DNA of 64,000 nt, taken from positions 8,494,001 to 8,558,000 of the forward strand of contig NW_020825294.1 in NCBI RefSeq assembly GCF_003286085.1, written 5' to 3'. A program made the translations under genes and the position numbers. Shown here piece after piece: positions 25,301 through 37,114 of this stretch (position 1 is the stretch's first letter; every line of letters starts with the position of its first letter). This DNA is from Drosophila persimilis. Taxonomy: Eukaryota; Arthropoda; Insecta; Diptera; Drosophilidae. The notes below the pieces were generated by a model, which did not search any database, was not told the origin of the DNA, and was given only the letters and a program-made list of their open reading frames with translations.

Positions 25301-27722
25301 TCCCACTGCAATACGACCCCTTTTCTACAGCTCAGCCCCATCTTCTGCCCAGATATGTGGCAGAAGGGCACGGGTAGCGACATCAATAATGAGAGCATCG
25401 ACGGGTCTTGGCAGAGTGCTGCTCGTTCTGCTCGATTGCTGTCAATTTCAATTCAATTCGAGCTGTTAAAAATGTTTGCGCACTCGCAGTTTTTGTTGTT
25501 TCGCTGTGTCGCTGAATAAGATGGAGTGCCACGCGGATTGGGTGATAGACAGATGAGTCTGATGGGCTGAAATGTCAATTGGATTTCGAGTGTGACACCC
25601 AGCAAAAGGGATTCGAGCCGAGCCCAAGGACTAGAGTGGACCGAAGTGAAAATCGGAGTTGCTCCGCTCAGCAGAAATGTGCGGCAACAGTGCCAACAAT
25701 AAATTACCTCACGCAACTTCGGCTGCACACAATGGAAATAAAGACATTACGTATACGCCACTTTGTACCTGCCAGCCAGGACGTGCCCTGGGCCAGCGTG
25801 GCGGGGGGCAGGCGAGGCGGGGCAATGTATTAGAAACGGAAACAGCTCGAGGGAAACACTTGAAGAAGCAAAATACGATTACGATTACCCCGAAAGAAGG
25901 TCCGGGAGGGGGGCAGAAGGGCGCGAGGAAAACAATTTGTTGAGTGCGAGCAACAAGTGAGCGGGGGGGGGACGTGGGGGGGGCCAAGGCCGATGGGGCC
26001 AGCCAAGGGGCAACTATCGAAACTAGGCAACTGTAACTACACACAGTACAGAGGGGGAACGGGGAGTGGGTGGCACATTCGTTGCAGACGGCGCGCCGCA
26101 TAAAAATTTATGATTATGTTAAAATGTAAAAGTGGCAGCCAGACGAGAAGGAAGCAAACGAAGCGCAGCAGGTGAGCGAAATTGTGTTAATGTCCTTGCC
26201 GGGGATGAGTCCCTCCGCAGGCGATGGCCGTGGCGATGGCGATGGCTGTCACGCTCTCCTCGCTAGCCAGGACCCCCGCCAGCTCTCGGCCCATGCCGTG
26301 GCCCTTGGGGTAGGTCGCACGGTGGCACATAAAATATGATTCTTGCGCTTAAGAAAAAGGGCGACAAAACTGATGACGGCACCATCGTGGGTATTATGGC
26401 AAATAATGACACTACAGCAGCAACAACGTCAACAAATGATAGCAGTTGCTGCATTTTACCATTTTTACTCCTTTGAGCGTTTTTCGCGGGCTGTCGTCTT
26501 GGCCTCGTCCTCGCGAGGGCCGTTGGCAGGAGTCGCAGTGTTGTTTAACTTTTAAGATATTCGGATTTGTGTCGACTTTGGCTGTCCATCAAGCTGCCTT
26601 CTGGTTGGGCTCTGTGTTCTCCGTTCTGTGTTCTGGGACAGCTGCACATGTGACCCACAAACGTCTAGTGAAGTTTTTCGGGCCTGTCTGGCTGCCATTC
26701 AGATGATTGTGTAACATTTGCCTGTTAAAACAAGTCCTTGGTCGGAGATGGAGTGGGGAACATGGAGACAAACCGCCATGGAATCGCAATCCTCTTATTG
26801 CCTTTTACCCTCCTGAGCCGCCAGATAATCCCCGAAGATATACCGATTGAGCAGAGCTGCTTCGGCCCGCTTTCAATAACCAAATCTTGTTACCCTGCGG
26901 TGCCCGGATTGTGTTTGCCATAAGCAACTTTAATATTTCTCAGATTTGCGACTGTTGGAAAATTACTTCCTGCCAAGAGCAGAGAGCTTCCGTATCCGTA
27001 TCCGAATTCGTATCCACATCCGCATCCGCAGCCTCAGCCCCAGTCGCATTACTCATCCGTCCGCAAACTGCAGCAGCAGTGGCAGCAGCAGTGGCATCAA
27101 CGGGGGACACGGGCACGGGAAAGAGGCGGAATCGAATCGATTATGTTGCTATTACTTCCGCCAACTGGCGATGCCAGCTGCACAGGCCCTCCTTTTGACA
27201 TGCTGCATGCCCCGCGACGTGGCTGGATCTCACTTTGAGCCGCCATGCAGGGAGACACACAGATTTCACAATTTATTTCACGATTTGTTTGCCAACAGCC
27301 AAACAGATAAAGATAACTTATGCATGATTATACAATGTCGCCTTCTGCATCCAAGATCGGGCCAAACATCCAATTTTCTACGAATTCTATTCGGGATTTG
27401 CCTGCTGCATTGCTTTCAAAATAGCCAAAGTATTACTTTTTTCTTGACACCTAACGGAGAATATGGTCGTTGGTTGAATGACCTCCTCAGAGGTACCCAA
27501 AATATATTCCAATAAGGAACAATTACACCTACAACAGGCACTTGGATATGAGGAGGAAGGATGTGAGTGTCAATCGCTTCTAGTTTGATGGAAAGTAATA
27601 ACAATCCCCTCCAGCAGCATCCCCACCACAACTCTCGAGGGGGGTATCGAATCTATCAAGAATACAGCATTATGAATTGCTTGAAGGTCCTACAAATTTA
27701 TGTTTTTTCTTATTTATTCGGC
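25301..27722. other. Intergenic, no gene seen
   Basis: Non-coding. Two G9-type runs separated by ACGT lie at about 25962-25983 within a purine-rich strand. GCGATG units lie near 26219-26250 and TATCCG/CATCCGC units near 26988-27030. No exon, RNA gene or promoter was recognised. Confidence 0.55.
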
Positions 27723-28187
27723 CTATAGTCGGCCTTTTAGTCTTGAGGGAAAAATTGGCATCCTGCTTGGATTTTTTGAAACTTTGATCAACTCAAACTT
27801 ATCCCCTAATTTCTGGCCAGAGTCCCTTTCAGTAAAGCCCCGAACATTATAATTCTCAGAAGTATTCTGCTCATCAATATGTATACTCCTCCACAGTCGA
27901 TTGTAGTCCCATCTCCTTAGATTCAACCTATGTCCAAGGCTGTTGCCGGCACACAGTGGGATCCTCAAGTAAGACAAATCTAGACATATGATTCCTGCGA
28001 TGTGATTTCTGTATCTAGTCTCCCTTTGGGAACACAGACAGATTAGGCCAGACAATCGTAAAAGTGTCCGCTTGAAACCAACATATGATACTCCTCTTCC
28101 GATTCTGCAATCTAGAGGAGAAGACCTCGGTACTTGAGTGCCGATTGATAGATAAGAACTTTCAACAAACATCCAGTATGGACACAT
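27723..28187 (-). other. Unassigned 154-codon ORF
   Basis: An ATG-started frame of 154 codons on the minus strand, free of simple repeats, which is uncommon in this intergenic region. The predicted product is basic, has no signal peptide or clear membrane segment, and matches no family I know. Codon choice (many ATA, AGA, TTA) is unlike Drosophila preferred codons and unlike lace. It could be a decayed element, a young gene or chance. Confidence 0.15.
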
Positions 28188-31100
28188 TTGAAATTCAAAG
28201 CTTGATCGAGTTCAGTTGAACCTACAAGTCATGTACTTATGATGAGTACTCTAGGCAAAGAGATAAACAAATATCTTCTTGACGAACTTCTAGAGCACCT
28301 TCCATACCTCCGAAAAGCTGGAGAGCAGCCAGCAACAGCTGTCGGGGCGCACACATGTTGTGCCCCACTGCCCCACTCCCCGCTTGAGGTCGGGGCTGGA
28401 CAATGGAAACTATTGTCGATTGCAGAATGGGAATGGGAATGGGAATGGGATATGCATGCCACTCTCTCGGCCAAAATGCAAAAAGGCTATTAAATTTCTG
28501 CGGGCCATGCGCCCAGCACAGCAGGGCTTGGGTGGGGACTGGGAAGGTTGCCTCGATGATGGCCTGGCAGGTGGCCCCGTATCATCCTCATCTGTCGCGC
28601 TTCTGTTGGGCATGTTGCCTGAGGTATTCGAGTGCGTGTGTATCTGCGTGGGCGAGCTGCAAGGCATTTCCTGCCCTATCCTGTCCAATGCCAACCATTT
28701 CGGATGCCAACTAGGTCAGGGCGTGGAGTCGACGGCCCGCTGGGCATTCAATTGCGAGTTCAATTGGCACTGGACACCCGAAATGCAGCAGTTCGTGTTG
28801 TCCAAATGGCTAATTAGCTTGGAAATGCGCTAAGAACTTGCACATAATTGCCCCTAATCCTGTTGCCGTAGCCCGGCCGGGGATCATGTTCGCCGGACCC
28901 GACAGGATTGAGGACAGTTTGGTCTTTGATTGATAACAAATTGAGCTGCCCGAGGGGAGACGCACACGCCGACTCCAAATTCACGGCCGGCGAAGAGTGT
29001 ACGAGTACACTGGGGAAAAATATGCTCGACGCTGGTCCGCCTTTAAACCCTGACCTCTGTATGAAATTTCTCTGTGCGGGGACAGCCGACAAGTGTCGGC
29101 AAACGGAGCGAGCTCCAGGCGTCTGCTAAATGAGGCGCGCTAATTAGAAACCATTTCCCCGAATCGGCTGAATAGCTGGCAACGGAATGATGGAATGACG
29201 GAGGTTGGGCCGTGCCAGGTCTCGTGCGTGCCATCTTACACTCAATTGATTTAATGGTCCTGGACCACAGCTCATTGTCCGTGGATGGGACATGTCGGGA
29301 GCAGCTCACATGGGCATCTCCTAGCTCCTAGGTTGTCCCCGTTTTATGCCTGTCACATAATAAATCTTATTTGATTTGTTTACTTCCCATTACTACTCTT
29401 GGGGTTGGGGTTGTGTCTAGGGTTTGGGGCTGGCTTCCATTGTCCTTCGTTCTTGTCATTAAACAAGGGTCATTGTTTCTGTGGCATCAGCATTCCCCTC
29501 AGCCTAATTCGATTGGCCCCCGTTTCGTTTAAGTGCCGCAGTCGGCCGAGGTAATTTAATTAATAATCAAATTACGCATACGCCCCGTGACACACCGGCT
29601 CAATTTAACATAGGGACAGGTTTGGCATTGAATGAATCCGCGACACCAAACTTATTTAATTCAATTGAATTTGTCTCCAGCACAGCTGCATTGGGGCCCA
29701 ATTAGCCCCGATTAGGCTGTGATCTGAAGCTCTACCAGAGGACTGTTTGAGCCCGAATTAGGGCTGGCTTGCCCTCCTGCCAAAGGAATGTCTGTCGTTG
29801 CTGTTGTGTCGTTGTGCATTCCTTTGTTTGCAGCTATTTTGATTGCTGGGAGCTCCTTTGACGTGCAGATTAATCAATTAAAGACTTGAAGACCTTAATC
29901 TGAATGACAAAGCGTCGCTTGTTTATTTTGTGGCTGCTGCCGACTGATGATTCCTAATCATCTCTTCTCAGAGTTTAAATAAGACTATAACTGTGCGCAG
30001 ATCGTCTGTTTGTCTGTGCCATCGATATGTCTCACTCGGAAGCTCTCTATTTGGTTTTGGTGGGGGGCCACACATCCACACAGGCCTGACTAAACAGATA
30101 CTTTAATTTCTTGCATATTCAAGTGAAATTAGCCCTGACCACGCCCACGCCCACACCCACACCCAAGCCCACACCCACGCCCGTTCCAGGCCAGCGGAGA
30201 GCCTATCTCAGACAGGGACTTGGGGAAAACAATAACCATAAATGTTAACAAGGAGCTGTCGCCCCACAAAACACAAGACTTAATGATGCCAAACAAAAGG
30301 GAGCCGGCTGCGGGCTGAGGACATTTAGCATGTGTCTCTGACAGGTGCTAAGGTGTCTGCCGAATTCGAATACTATTTCTATCTGTCTGCTCCTGGGTCT
30401 GAGAATCGGCCTATCTCGCTTTGGAATTAATTAGAAAGCTGCGGTCGGACCTTGCCTTTTCCCTGTGAAACATTTGGCAGCAAATTTAATTTGCGGTTAA
30501 CTTGGCAGGGGGCGGAAGGCTGGCAGGCTGAACCCAGTCTTCGGGCAGGCCTCGAGCCTTGGGGGACCAGGCATTTAAATTTTCTGGCGAAAATCTCGGC
30601 AAATTCCTTGATTAAATTCCCCCCCATTCAGCAGCGGAGCGAGCCTGGGAGGCACTGTGATTGATTAACGTGTGTGTCGAATCGAAAGTGTAGGGCGCAC
30701 AGTGCCACGCCCACCGGCAGCAGCGGGAATAATGGCAACAAAAGTCAAACTACGTCTCATTGCCGACCTTTGGACGGATTGGCAGAGGCGACGCTCGGAG
30801 AGGGCGAATGACTGATTGTTCCCGGCCCCCGTGCTGGGGGCACATACGAGCGCCCGTACACCCGTGCATAAGCGCGGCTGTGTGCATCCATAACGGGAGA
30901 CCCAGGCGACACGTTCGCACATGAAAAATCGTCCCGGCTTGGCCCCTGCGAATCTGATTATAAAACATGTGCTTAAGTAATAGCATCCGAGGTAAAGTGT
31001 TTGACTTGACTTGACGAGGACGGGCCGGGCCTTGTAACAGATTGCCAATTCACTCGAGGAAGCGGCTTCAACGGGGCTAAGATTAATTTGTTTGCACTTT

Positions 31101-33427
31101 GATGATGCCATAGCGAGGCGATAGGTTGAAAGGTTTATGAAAATCGAAAATTAAACGAAAGGGGAACAGCAGCAATGGAATCCCAATCGATTAGGTATCA
31201 ATAGCGAGTAGACACTCAGCCTGTGACCTCCTGTGAGGTGCCTCTGGGTTCTGGACTCTGGGTGTGATGAAAAAGGATTCACTTATTACTCGTAATGAAC
31301 TTTTTCCACCAGCTTTAAGTGCGATTCTCTCCGATTAGTAATTGAAGATTATCCATCGACTGACAGAAGACTGAAATCAGAGGAAGCTGTGGAAGCAATG
31401 CTATTTTAGATATAATCTGCAAGATATCTGATCCGCCAATCGCTTTCACTTCCAGCTAAAACATCAAGCAGATATTCTCCAACCACTACACACCCGCAAA
31501 GAACTCCCCCCGACCCCCCAGCACTCCCACCGTCTACAGTCAGCTATCAAAAGTATGCGCATAACTCAGACGCTGCCATTTGCATGCTTCGAGTGTTTAC
31601 AAATGGGATTCGGAGTCGGATTTTTCCGCATTGCATAAATTCCCTTTATGCCGTGCCAGCTTGACGAGGGAAAACTTTTTGCAACATTTTATCAGATTAT
31701 GAAACACACAGAAAATGCAACTTCCCGTCCTGTGTGTCCTGTGTGCTGGGTGTCCTGTGTGTGCACCAGTCAGTGTATGGGCAACCAATATAAGAAGAAA
31801 GAAAAATACAACTCGAGTGCGCCCCTCTACCGCTGCCGTTACCTCCAGCTCTACTTACCTTTTCCCAAAGAAGTAAACGGAAACATTAAAATTGTATTTG
31901 TGAGCCATAGACGCCCGGGGAGCTGAAGGGTCTCTCGAACATATGCGGAGAAAAGCTGACACAACAATTGGAAATCGGCTGGAAAATAGACGGTGCCACA
32001 GCGAACTCTTCAAGAAAACTGGAGAAGTTTGTAGAGGTTGCACCTTCGCGAAGGAGAATTGTGCTTCAACTTTTTTCCTCGAGCGAGGAAAATGGGAGCA
32101 CGCGAAAGTGGCATCAGCAATTTGTAAGGCACAGCGGGAACTAAATGAAAATCCTCACCTCTTTTTACTGATAGACAGACACATCAGCGACCCCACTAAT
32201 GCCGACTTTCATCCTTATCAATCTCTATTAAACAACGCTCTGCGAAGGAGCAAGCTCGGAACAAGCTCGAGCCGACTCCCCACTCAACTCTGTGTCTCCA
32301 TTGGGCCCAGAGCCATGACAAATGGCCAACAGAATGCATATTTATGATTGCGCACAGATACACATTCCTGACCAGGCACAAGGGCAGTCTGATTGGTGTT
32401 GTAGCTCCCACTTTCGGGGCACTCGGCTGGGGCTGGGGCTGGGGCTGGTACTGGTACTGGTAGTCGTCCTCGTACGGCTAAAATGCCAGCACAAACTTTA
32501 TACGCACGTAGTCAATTACTCAACCCAGCAGCAGGCAGGACTGCCACCCACCCGCCCACACGTGCATCTGCATATATTTGTACATATGTTCGTACATAGG
32601 TGCATTGTCGTTTTCCATTCTGGCAGCTTCGGGGAAGCAGCCTAGCCTTGAATAAACCAAGATAAATTAAACCCGTCGAGGCTGATTGTGCTCAAAATGA
32701 AAGAATACTTCCGTGAGTATGTAGTTTTTTCTAAAATATCTGTACGAAATATAACACCAATATTATTTCCTCTCCCTCGTTGTCCATCCTTGCCCCTTAA
32801 AATAGATTTCAAACGAAATTTTAGCAAATATTTTCAGCCTCCTTTGAAGTGTCGGTTGTTGTCGCCCAATATTACATGTAGTCTCCTCTTTATGGCCGAG
32901 AACAGCTCAATAAATATTGCCTCGGACATAAAATTGAAAGTATTTCCTAAGTCCATGGAACAACAACACTCGGAGCATGCTGCTGCCTGTCGGAGCCATG
33001 TTATTGTCTTTCGATCTGTGTTCTGCCTCTGTCTCAGCATTTTAAGGAATTAAGACAATTACAGTTGGAATTTACTTGGCAGAGTGGTCGGACTGGGCGG
33101 AACCGGCACTGGGGGAGGTGGTCCAGATGTCATGAGTTACTGTTAATTAGAAAATTGTTATTCAATAGCTTGGAGTCTTTGCAGTGGATGGTGGGGGGAC
33201 ACTCAGTCCATGTAATGGATTGATTATACCAATTCAGATTGTATTTAAATTTCATTTCATTGCTGTTACATACATAGATTATACTTACATAATGTGCTTT
33301 AATTTTGATAAAAGAAAGGAAGCAATACATAACTTTTCTTTGCTTGTCAGTGATTGGCCTTGCCTTTTTGGCCAGAGCCGTGCAGCGGCAGTGTTACTTT
33401 TGGTAGCGATCCAGCGAAGTGACAGAC
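28188..33427. other. Gene-free intergenic DNA
   Basis: No gene seen. Simple repeats include four GGGAAT units at 28426-28449, a CCCACR array at 30136-30182, CTGTGTGTCC units near 31726-31765 and GGGGCTG units near 32428-32450. A homeodomain-type cluster of TAAT cores lies near 29550-29580. Plus frame 32688-33053 has no recognisable domain. Confidence 0.55.
30136..30182. repeat. CCCACR hexanucleotide array
   Basis: About eight units of CCCACG/CCCACA with one CCAAGC interruption. Confidence 0.85.
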
Positions 33428-33541
33428 CTAAAGTAATCGAGGGGCACCCATAGAGATCCCGGCAATTGACTGATCCCCGGCCTTGGCAGATGCCTTGCCC
33501 TGCTCGTTGAGCAGGCCTCCGTCACGGGCGAGCGGCTCCAT
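33428..33541 (-). other. Candidate coding exon, unassigned
   Basis: An ATG (33541, context ACG-ATG-G) opens a 37-codon frame whose codons are mostly Drosophila-preferred (GCC, AAG, CAG, GAG, CTG/CTC, GGC), standing out as a GC-rich island in AT-rich DNA. The frame reads MEPLARDGGLLNEQGK and onward. A good acceptor (TTTTCTAATTAACAG) lies about 290 bases downstream on the same strand at 33142-33156, before another GC-rich stretch. The donor that would join them (GG then GTGCCC) is weak. The product is unknown. It may be a first coding exon, a micropeptide or chance. Confidence 0.2.
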
Positions 33542-33591
33542 CGTTTTTATTTGTCATTTACAAAATCCCTATTCTCTTATCTTGTTCCAGA

Positions 33592-33728
33592 ACTTTTTGA
33601 AGTGATCCCCGCTTTGGGTATTGTTGTCTACTGGCTGTGCAACTTCATCATTTTCCCACGCTGCGGAATCTTCCTACACGGAAGACGCATAATTATTGGA
33701 TTCGGCTTATTTTTGGAAATTTTACAAG
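33592..33728 (+). other. Candidate exon encoding membrane segment
   Basis: A strong acceptor (CTCTTATCTTGTTCCAG, ending 33591) and a donor (CAA then GTAAGC from 33729) bracket 137 bases open in one frame. They encode LFEVIPALGIVVYWLCNFII followed by a Cys-Gly turn and a second hydrophobic stretch. A following acceptor (CATCTGCTTCAG) would add eight residues to a TGA near 33888. The FEVIP start faintly resembles the N-terminus of the complex I MWFE (NDUFA1) subunit, but the rest does not, and no start codon is visible in frame just upstream. The exon is antisense-adjacent to the frame at 33428-33541. Confidence 0.25.
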
Positions 33729-34357
33729 TAAGCGCTCAGCATGGGATCTCCAACTAACGCCGCCTGTGCCTCACCGGGAACTCGGTGTGTGCCATTCCGA
33801 TTAGCAAATCACAAAATTCTTAAGCTTTACATTTATCAGAGTCATTTATCATCTGCTTCAGCGAAAGTCCCGCCAGCCCATCATTATGTGATTGGAATCG
33901 GAGGACGCGCCTCTTCCCTACAGCCATCGACGGCTTCAGCGTTCACCAATGATCATCTGCTGGTGGCAATGCTACAGACGAGTTGCAAAGGCGAGATGTC
34001 ATCAAAGGCGAACTCACGGAACAATCTGCCGGTATGGAAACCATTCGTCTAATTGCTATATCCGCCAAGAAGAATCATCAGGTTATGAGCAGCGGCTAGG
34101 ACGGATAGCCACATGATAGTTTAAGCCATGCCATAGATTCCTTAATCTATTTTTTTGAGATTCTAATTTTACATATTTTATGTTATGGCAGCCATACATA
34201 ATGGTCCGCAGCAGCATAAAGTAGATGTCTAACAGGAGACAGCCGCTGTAACAGGAGACTGTAGGCCAGATAAATCCAAGCCATCTTCTTCACACGGATT
34301 AGCCTGCTATTGCCAGGAACATGCCGGCCCCCTTAAGGCCATAGACGCTCAGCTCGT

Positions 34358-35385
34358 ATCGATATAAGGAGGCTGTCGCGATCTATCGCGATCGATACTT
34401 CACCCACGATCGCGTGCATCGCCCCAGTAGCTAGTACACCGACACCCTCTTCCCTGCAGCAACATGCTTTGCCTCGGCTTTGAACGGGTAATTTTTCCTT
34501 GTTTGGCACCTAATCATCTTTTCCATTGACTATTTTTTCTTGGTTCTTCTTTTATTTATTATAACCTCCAGCTCTATTGGCCGATACCCTCTCTGGCCAC
34601 ACATCTCCTCCTCTTACTACGCCAGGTAAATTTATTAAGTTATTATTTATTAAATTATTTTATATAACTCTTCCTTTCATTTTAGTAGATTGCCCCTTCC
34701 GTTGGCCAGGAATACCTCTTCCGTAGCAGTGGACTCGGGGCCATGATGCCGTGCGATCTTCGGGACACGATTCCGACGTAGCTCCTTGTCCTCTCGGGAG
34801 GTGCAAGGGATGTGCTCCTGGCTGGACTTTGGCAGCTACCGGCTGTCCAGCTGCGGGCCATAGCTATGATGCCGCTGCTGTGCCGCTGAGTCGACAATGT
34901 GGCGTCCCGTCCGCTACAGGGACATAATTTCAGCAACCAAACCAAACAAATCAAACGCTGGATTTCAGCTTCGATACGCGTAAGTAAATCAGTATTTAAT
35001 TGTGTATGTATTTTAAAATATGTCTTTCTTCACAGAAGACTTATGTATCCTACGGCGTATTCGAGACAGGCCGAGTCCCAGCCAGGCAGAATCGTCTCCC
35101 AGCAGGACAGAATCGCATCCCCTGAAAGAGCTCGAACCTAACAAGCCGTCATCATCTTTCGACCTGGCCATCGACTACTATCTCAAGGACTTTGGCTACG
35201 GCAAGCAAGAAGGAGCTGTGCGGTCCACTAGAATATAGATAGATCTTGTTGTTGTTAGATTTAAGGATACATACCTCACCTCTATGCACATATGTAGATA
35301 GTAGATATAAATGTTATCAACTTGTTTATTTATTTAAACTAAGTTAAGTTATGATGAATAAAGCTATTGAATAATTATCCTTGCT
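34358..35385 (+). pseudogene. Left-arm gene copy, broken
   Basis: The plus-strand copy of the unit on the right arm. Exons inferred from shared splice sites are: up to 34487 (donor GTAATT), 34572-34625, 34686-34979 (donor GTAAGT) and 35036 to the poly(A) region (AATAAA at 35357-35362). Introns are 84, 60 and 56 bases, normal for Drosophila. Relative to the right copy, exon 1 has a 5-base loss and a net 16-base gain, which shift the frame, and exon 3 opens with TAG in the frame that is open in the right copy. The last exon nevertheless holds an open stretch containing SSSFDLAIDYYLKDFGYGK, which is conserved in the right copy. The ancestral protein is unknown to me. Confidence 0.5.
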
Positions 35386-35455
35386 GTATCCTGTATCGGG
35401 GAAACTATCCCAACTACGACAAAGCGTAGCACGCCGAGATCGGTTCACAAATAAC

Positions 35456-36090
35456 AGAGAAAACTAAAAAATTTTTATTGGGAAAATGTCCTTGATCCTT
35501 GATAAGGACTCCATCAGATCAGAAACATTTTTCCGATCACATTCGATCAGGGACATTTCTCCGAAGACAGGAAACCGTCGCACGTCCCGATCGGGCCACC
35601 AAAATCCGAGAAAACTAAATATGCGTTGTTGGAGTCCTTACCAAAGGATCAAGGACATTTTTCTGATCACGGGGGACCATGGCACGCCCCGAACGGGCCC
35701 TTAATAAGGGAGAAAACAAGATATATATGTCTTTAGAAAATATCCTTGATCCTTGGTCCTTGATAGGGACTGCATTAGATCAGGGACATTTTTCCGAATA
35801 CAGGAAGCCGTCGCACGTCCCGATCGAGCCTCACATAACGGAGAAAGGTAATATTCTTGATCCTTGATACCCTTTGTCCTCGAAAAGGACTTCATAGAAT
35901 CAGGGACACTTTTCCGAATACAGGAAAGCATCGCACACTCAGATTGGTCTATGAATAACGGAGAAAATGAATATTTTTGATCCTTGATGTCCTTGATCCT
36001 TGAAAAGGACTTAATAAAATCAGGGATATTTTTCCGACCAAAGGAAGCCGTCGCACGCCCAAATCGGCCCACAAATAACGGAGAAAACAC
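35456..36090 (+). repeat. Tandem-repeat array, left arm
   Basis: About five diverged units of 110-130 bp, each running GAGAAAAC, then TCCTTGATCCTTGATAAGGAC, then GATCAGGGACATTTTTCCGA, then CGTCGCACGTCCCGATCGG, then AATAACGGAGAAAAC into the next. Unit starts are visible at about 35456, 35610, 35710, 35840 and 35958. They are more diverged from one another than the corresponding arm positions are, so array expansion preceded or accompanied the inversion. Confidence 0.85.
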
Positions 36091-36424
36091 AAATTTTGTA
36101 TTTGTTATTTTTGAAAATGTAGTTCAAGAAATCACCGATAGGGGCGCCACCGTACAATCGAAAAAACCTCGCGTCAAAAGGCCAAAATCTGGATGGGATA
36201 CCAGGCGAACAGAATTAAGCAGCAAGCAACTGCAGCAATTGCAAAAAAATTTCGCAGCATACTTTAGGGGGACCACAATTTTTTAAAAATTTCAGTTACC
36301 TTCTGCTGATTTCTGTTCGCCTGGTATTTCAGCCATTTGACGCGAGGTTTTTTTGTTTGTACGGTGGCGCCCCTATAGGTGATTTCTTGAACTACATTTT
36401 CAAAAGTAACAAATAAAACATTTT
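36091..36424. repeat. Hairpin apex: inner module and loop
   Basis: The inner arm module (36110-36212) contains TAGTTCAAGAAATCACC and GGGGCGCCACCGTAC, and is repeated inverted at 36313-36420. The about 100-base loop between 36213 and 36312 keeps partial symmetry (AAGCAGCAAGCAACTG against CAGTTACCTTCTGCTG), so the unpaired apex may be only about 50 bases. Perfect stems of this length are prone to deletion in cloning and to assembly error. Confidence 0.85.
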
Positions 36425-37045
36425 TGTTTTCTCCGCCATTTGTGGGCTGTTTTGGGCGTGCGACGGCTTCCTGTGATCGGAAAAATGTCCCCGATTTTAT
36501 GAAATCCTTTTCAAGGACAAAGGATGTCAAGCATCAAACATATTAGTTTTCTCCGTTATTTGAGGCCCGATCGGGACGTGCGACGGCTTCCTGTATTCGG
36601 AGAATTGTCCCTGATCGAATGAAGTCCTTATAAAGGACCAAGGATCAAGAGTATTTTCTCCAGACATATATATCTTGACTTCTCCCTTATTTGTGGCCCG
36701 ATCGAGACGTGCTTCTGTGTTTGGAAAAGTGTCCTCGATTTAATGGAGTCCTTATCAAGGACTAAGGATCAAAGGTATTTACTCCAGACGTATATATCTT
36801 GCTTTCTCCCTCATTTGTGGCTCGATCTGGGCGTTCCATGGCCCCCCATGATCCGAAAAATGTCCTTGATCCTGCGGTAAGGACTCTAACAACCGCCACC
36901 ATACATATCTAGTTTTCTCGGCAATTTGCGGCCCGATAGGGACGTGCGACGGCTTCCTGTGATCGGAAAAATGTTTCTGATCTGATGGAGTCCTTATCAA
37001 GGATCAAGGACATTTTCCCAATACAAATTTTTTAGTTTTCTCTGT
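36425..37045 (-). repeat. Tandem-repeat array, right arm
   Basis: The reverse-complement counterpart of the left array, with roughly six units. It is colinear with the left array but appears to carry one extra unit, so the two arms have diverged in copy number as well as in sequence. Confidence 0.8.
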
Positions 37046-37114
37046 TACTTGTGAACCGATCTCGGCGTGCTACGCTTTGTCGTAGTTGGGATAGTTTCCC
37101 CGATACAGGATACA

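Noticed and set aside
33592..33728. Assignment as NDUFA1 (complex I MWFE)
   Set aside because: Only about six residues resemble the family start and the remainder does not fit; kept only as an unassigned exon.
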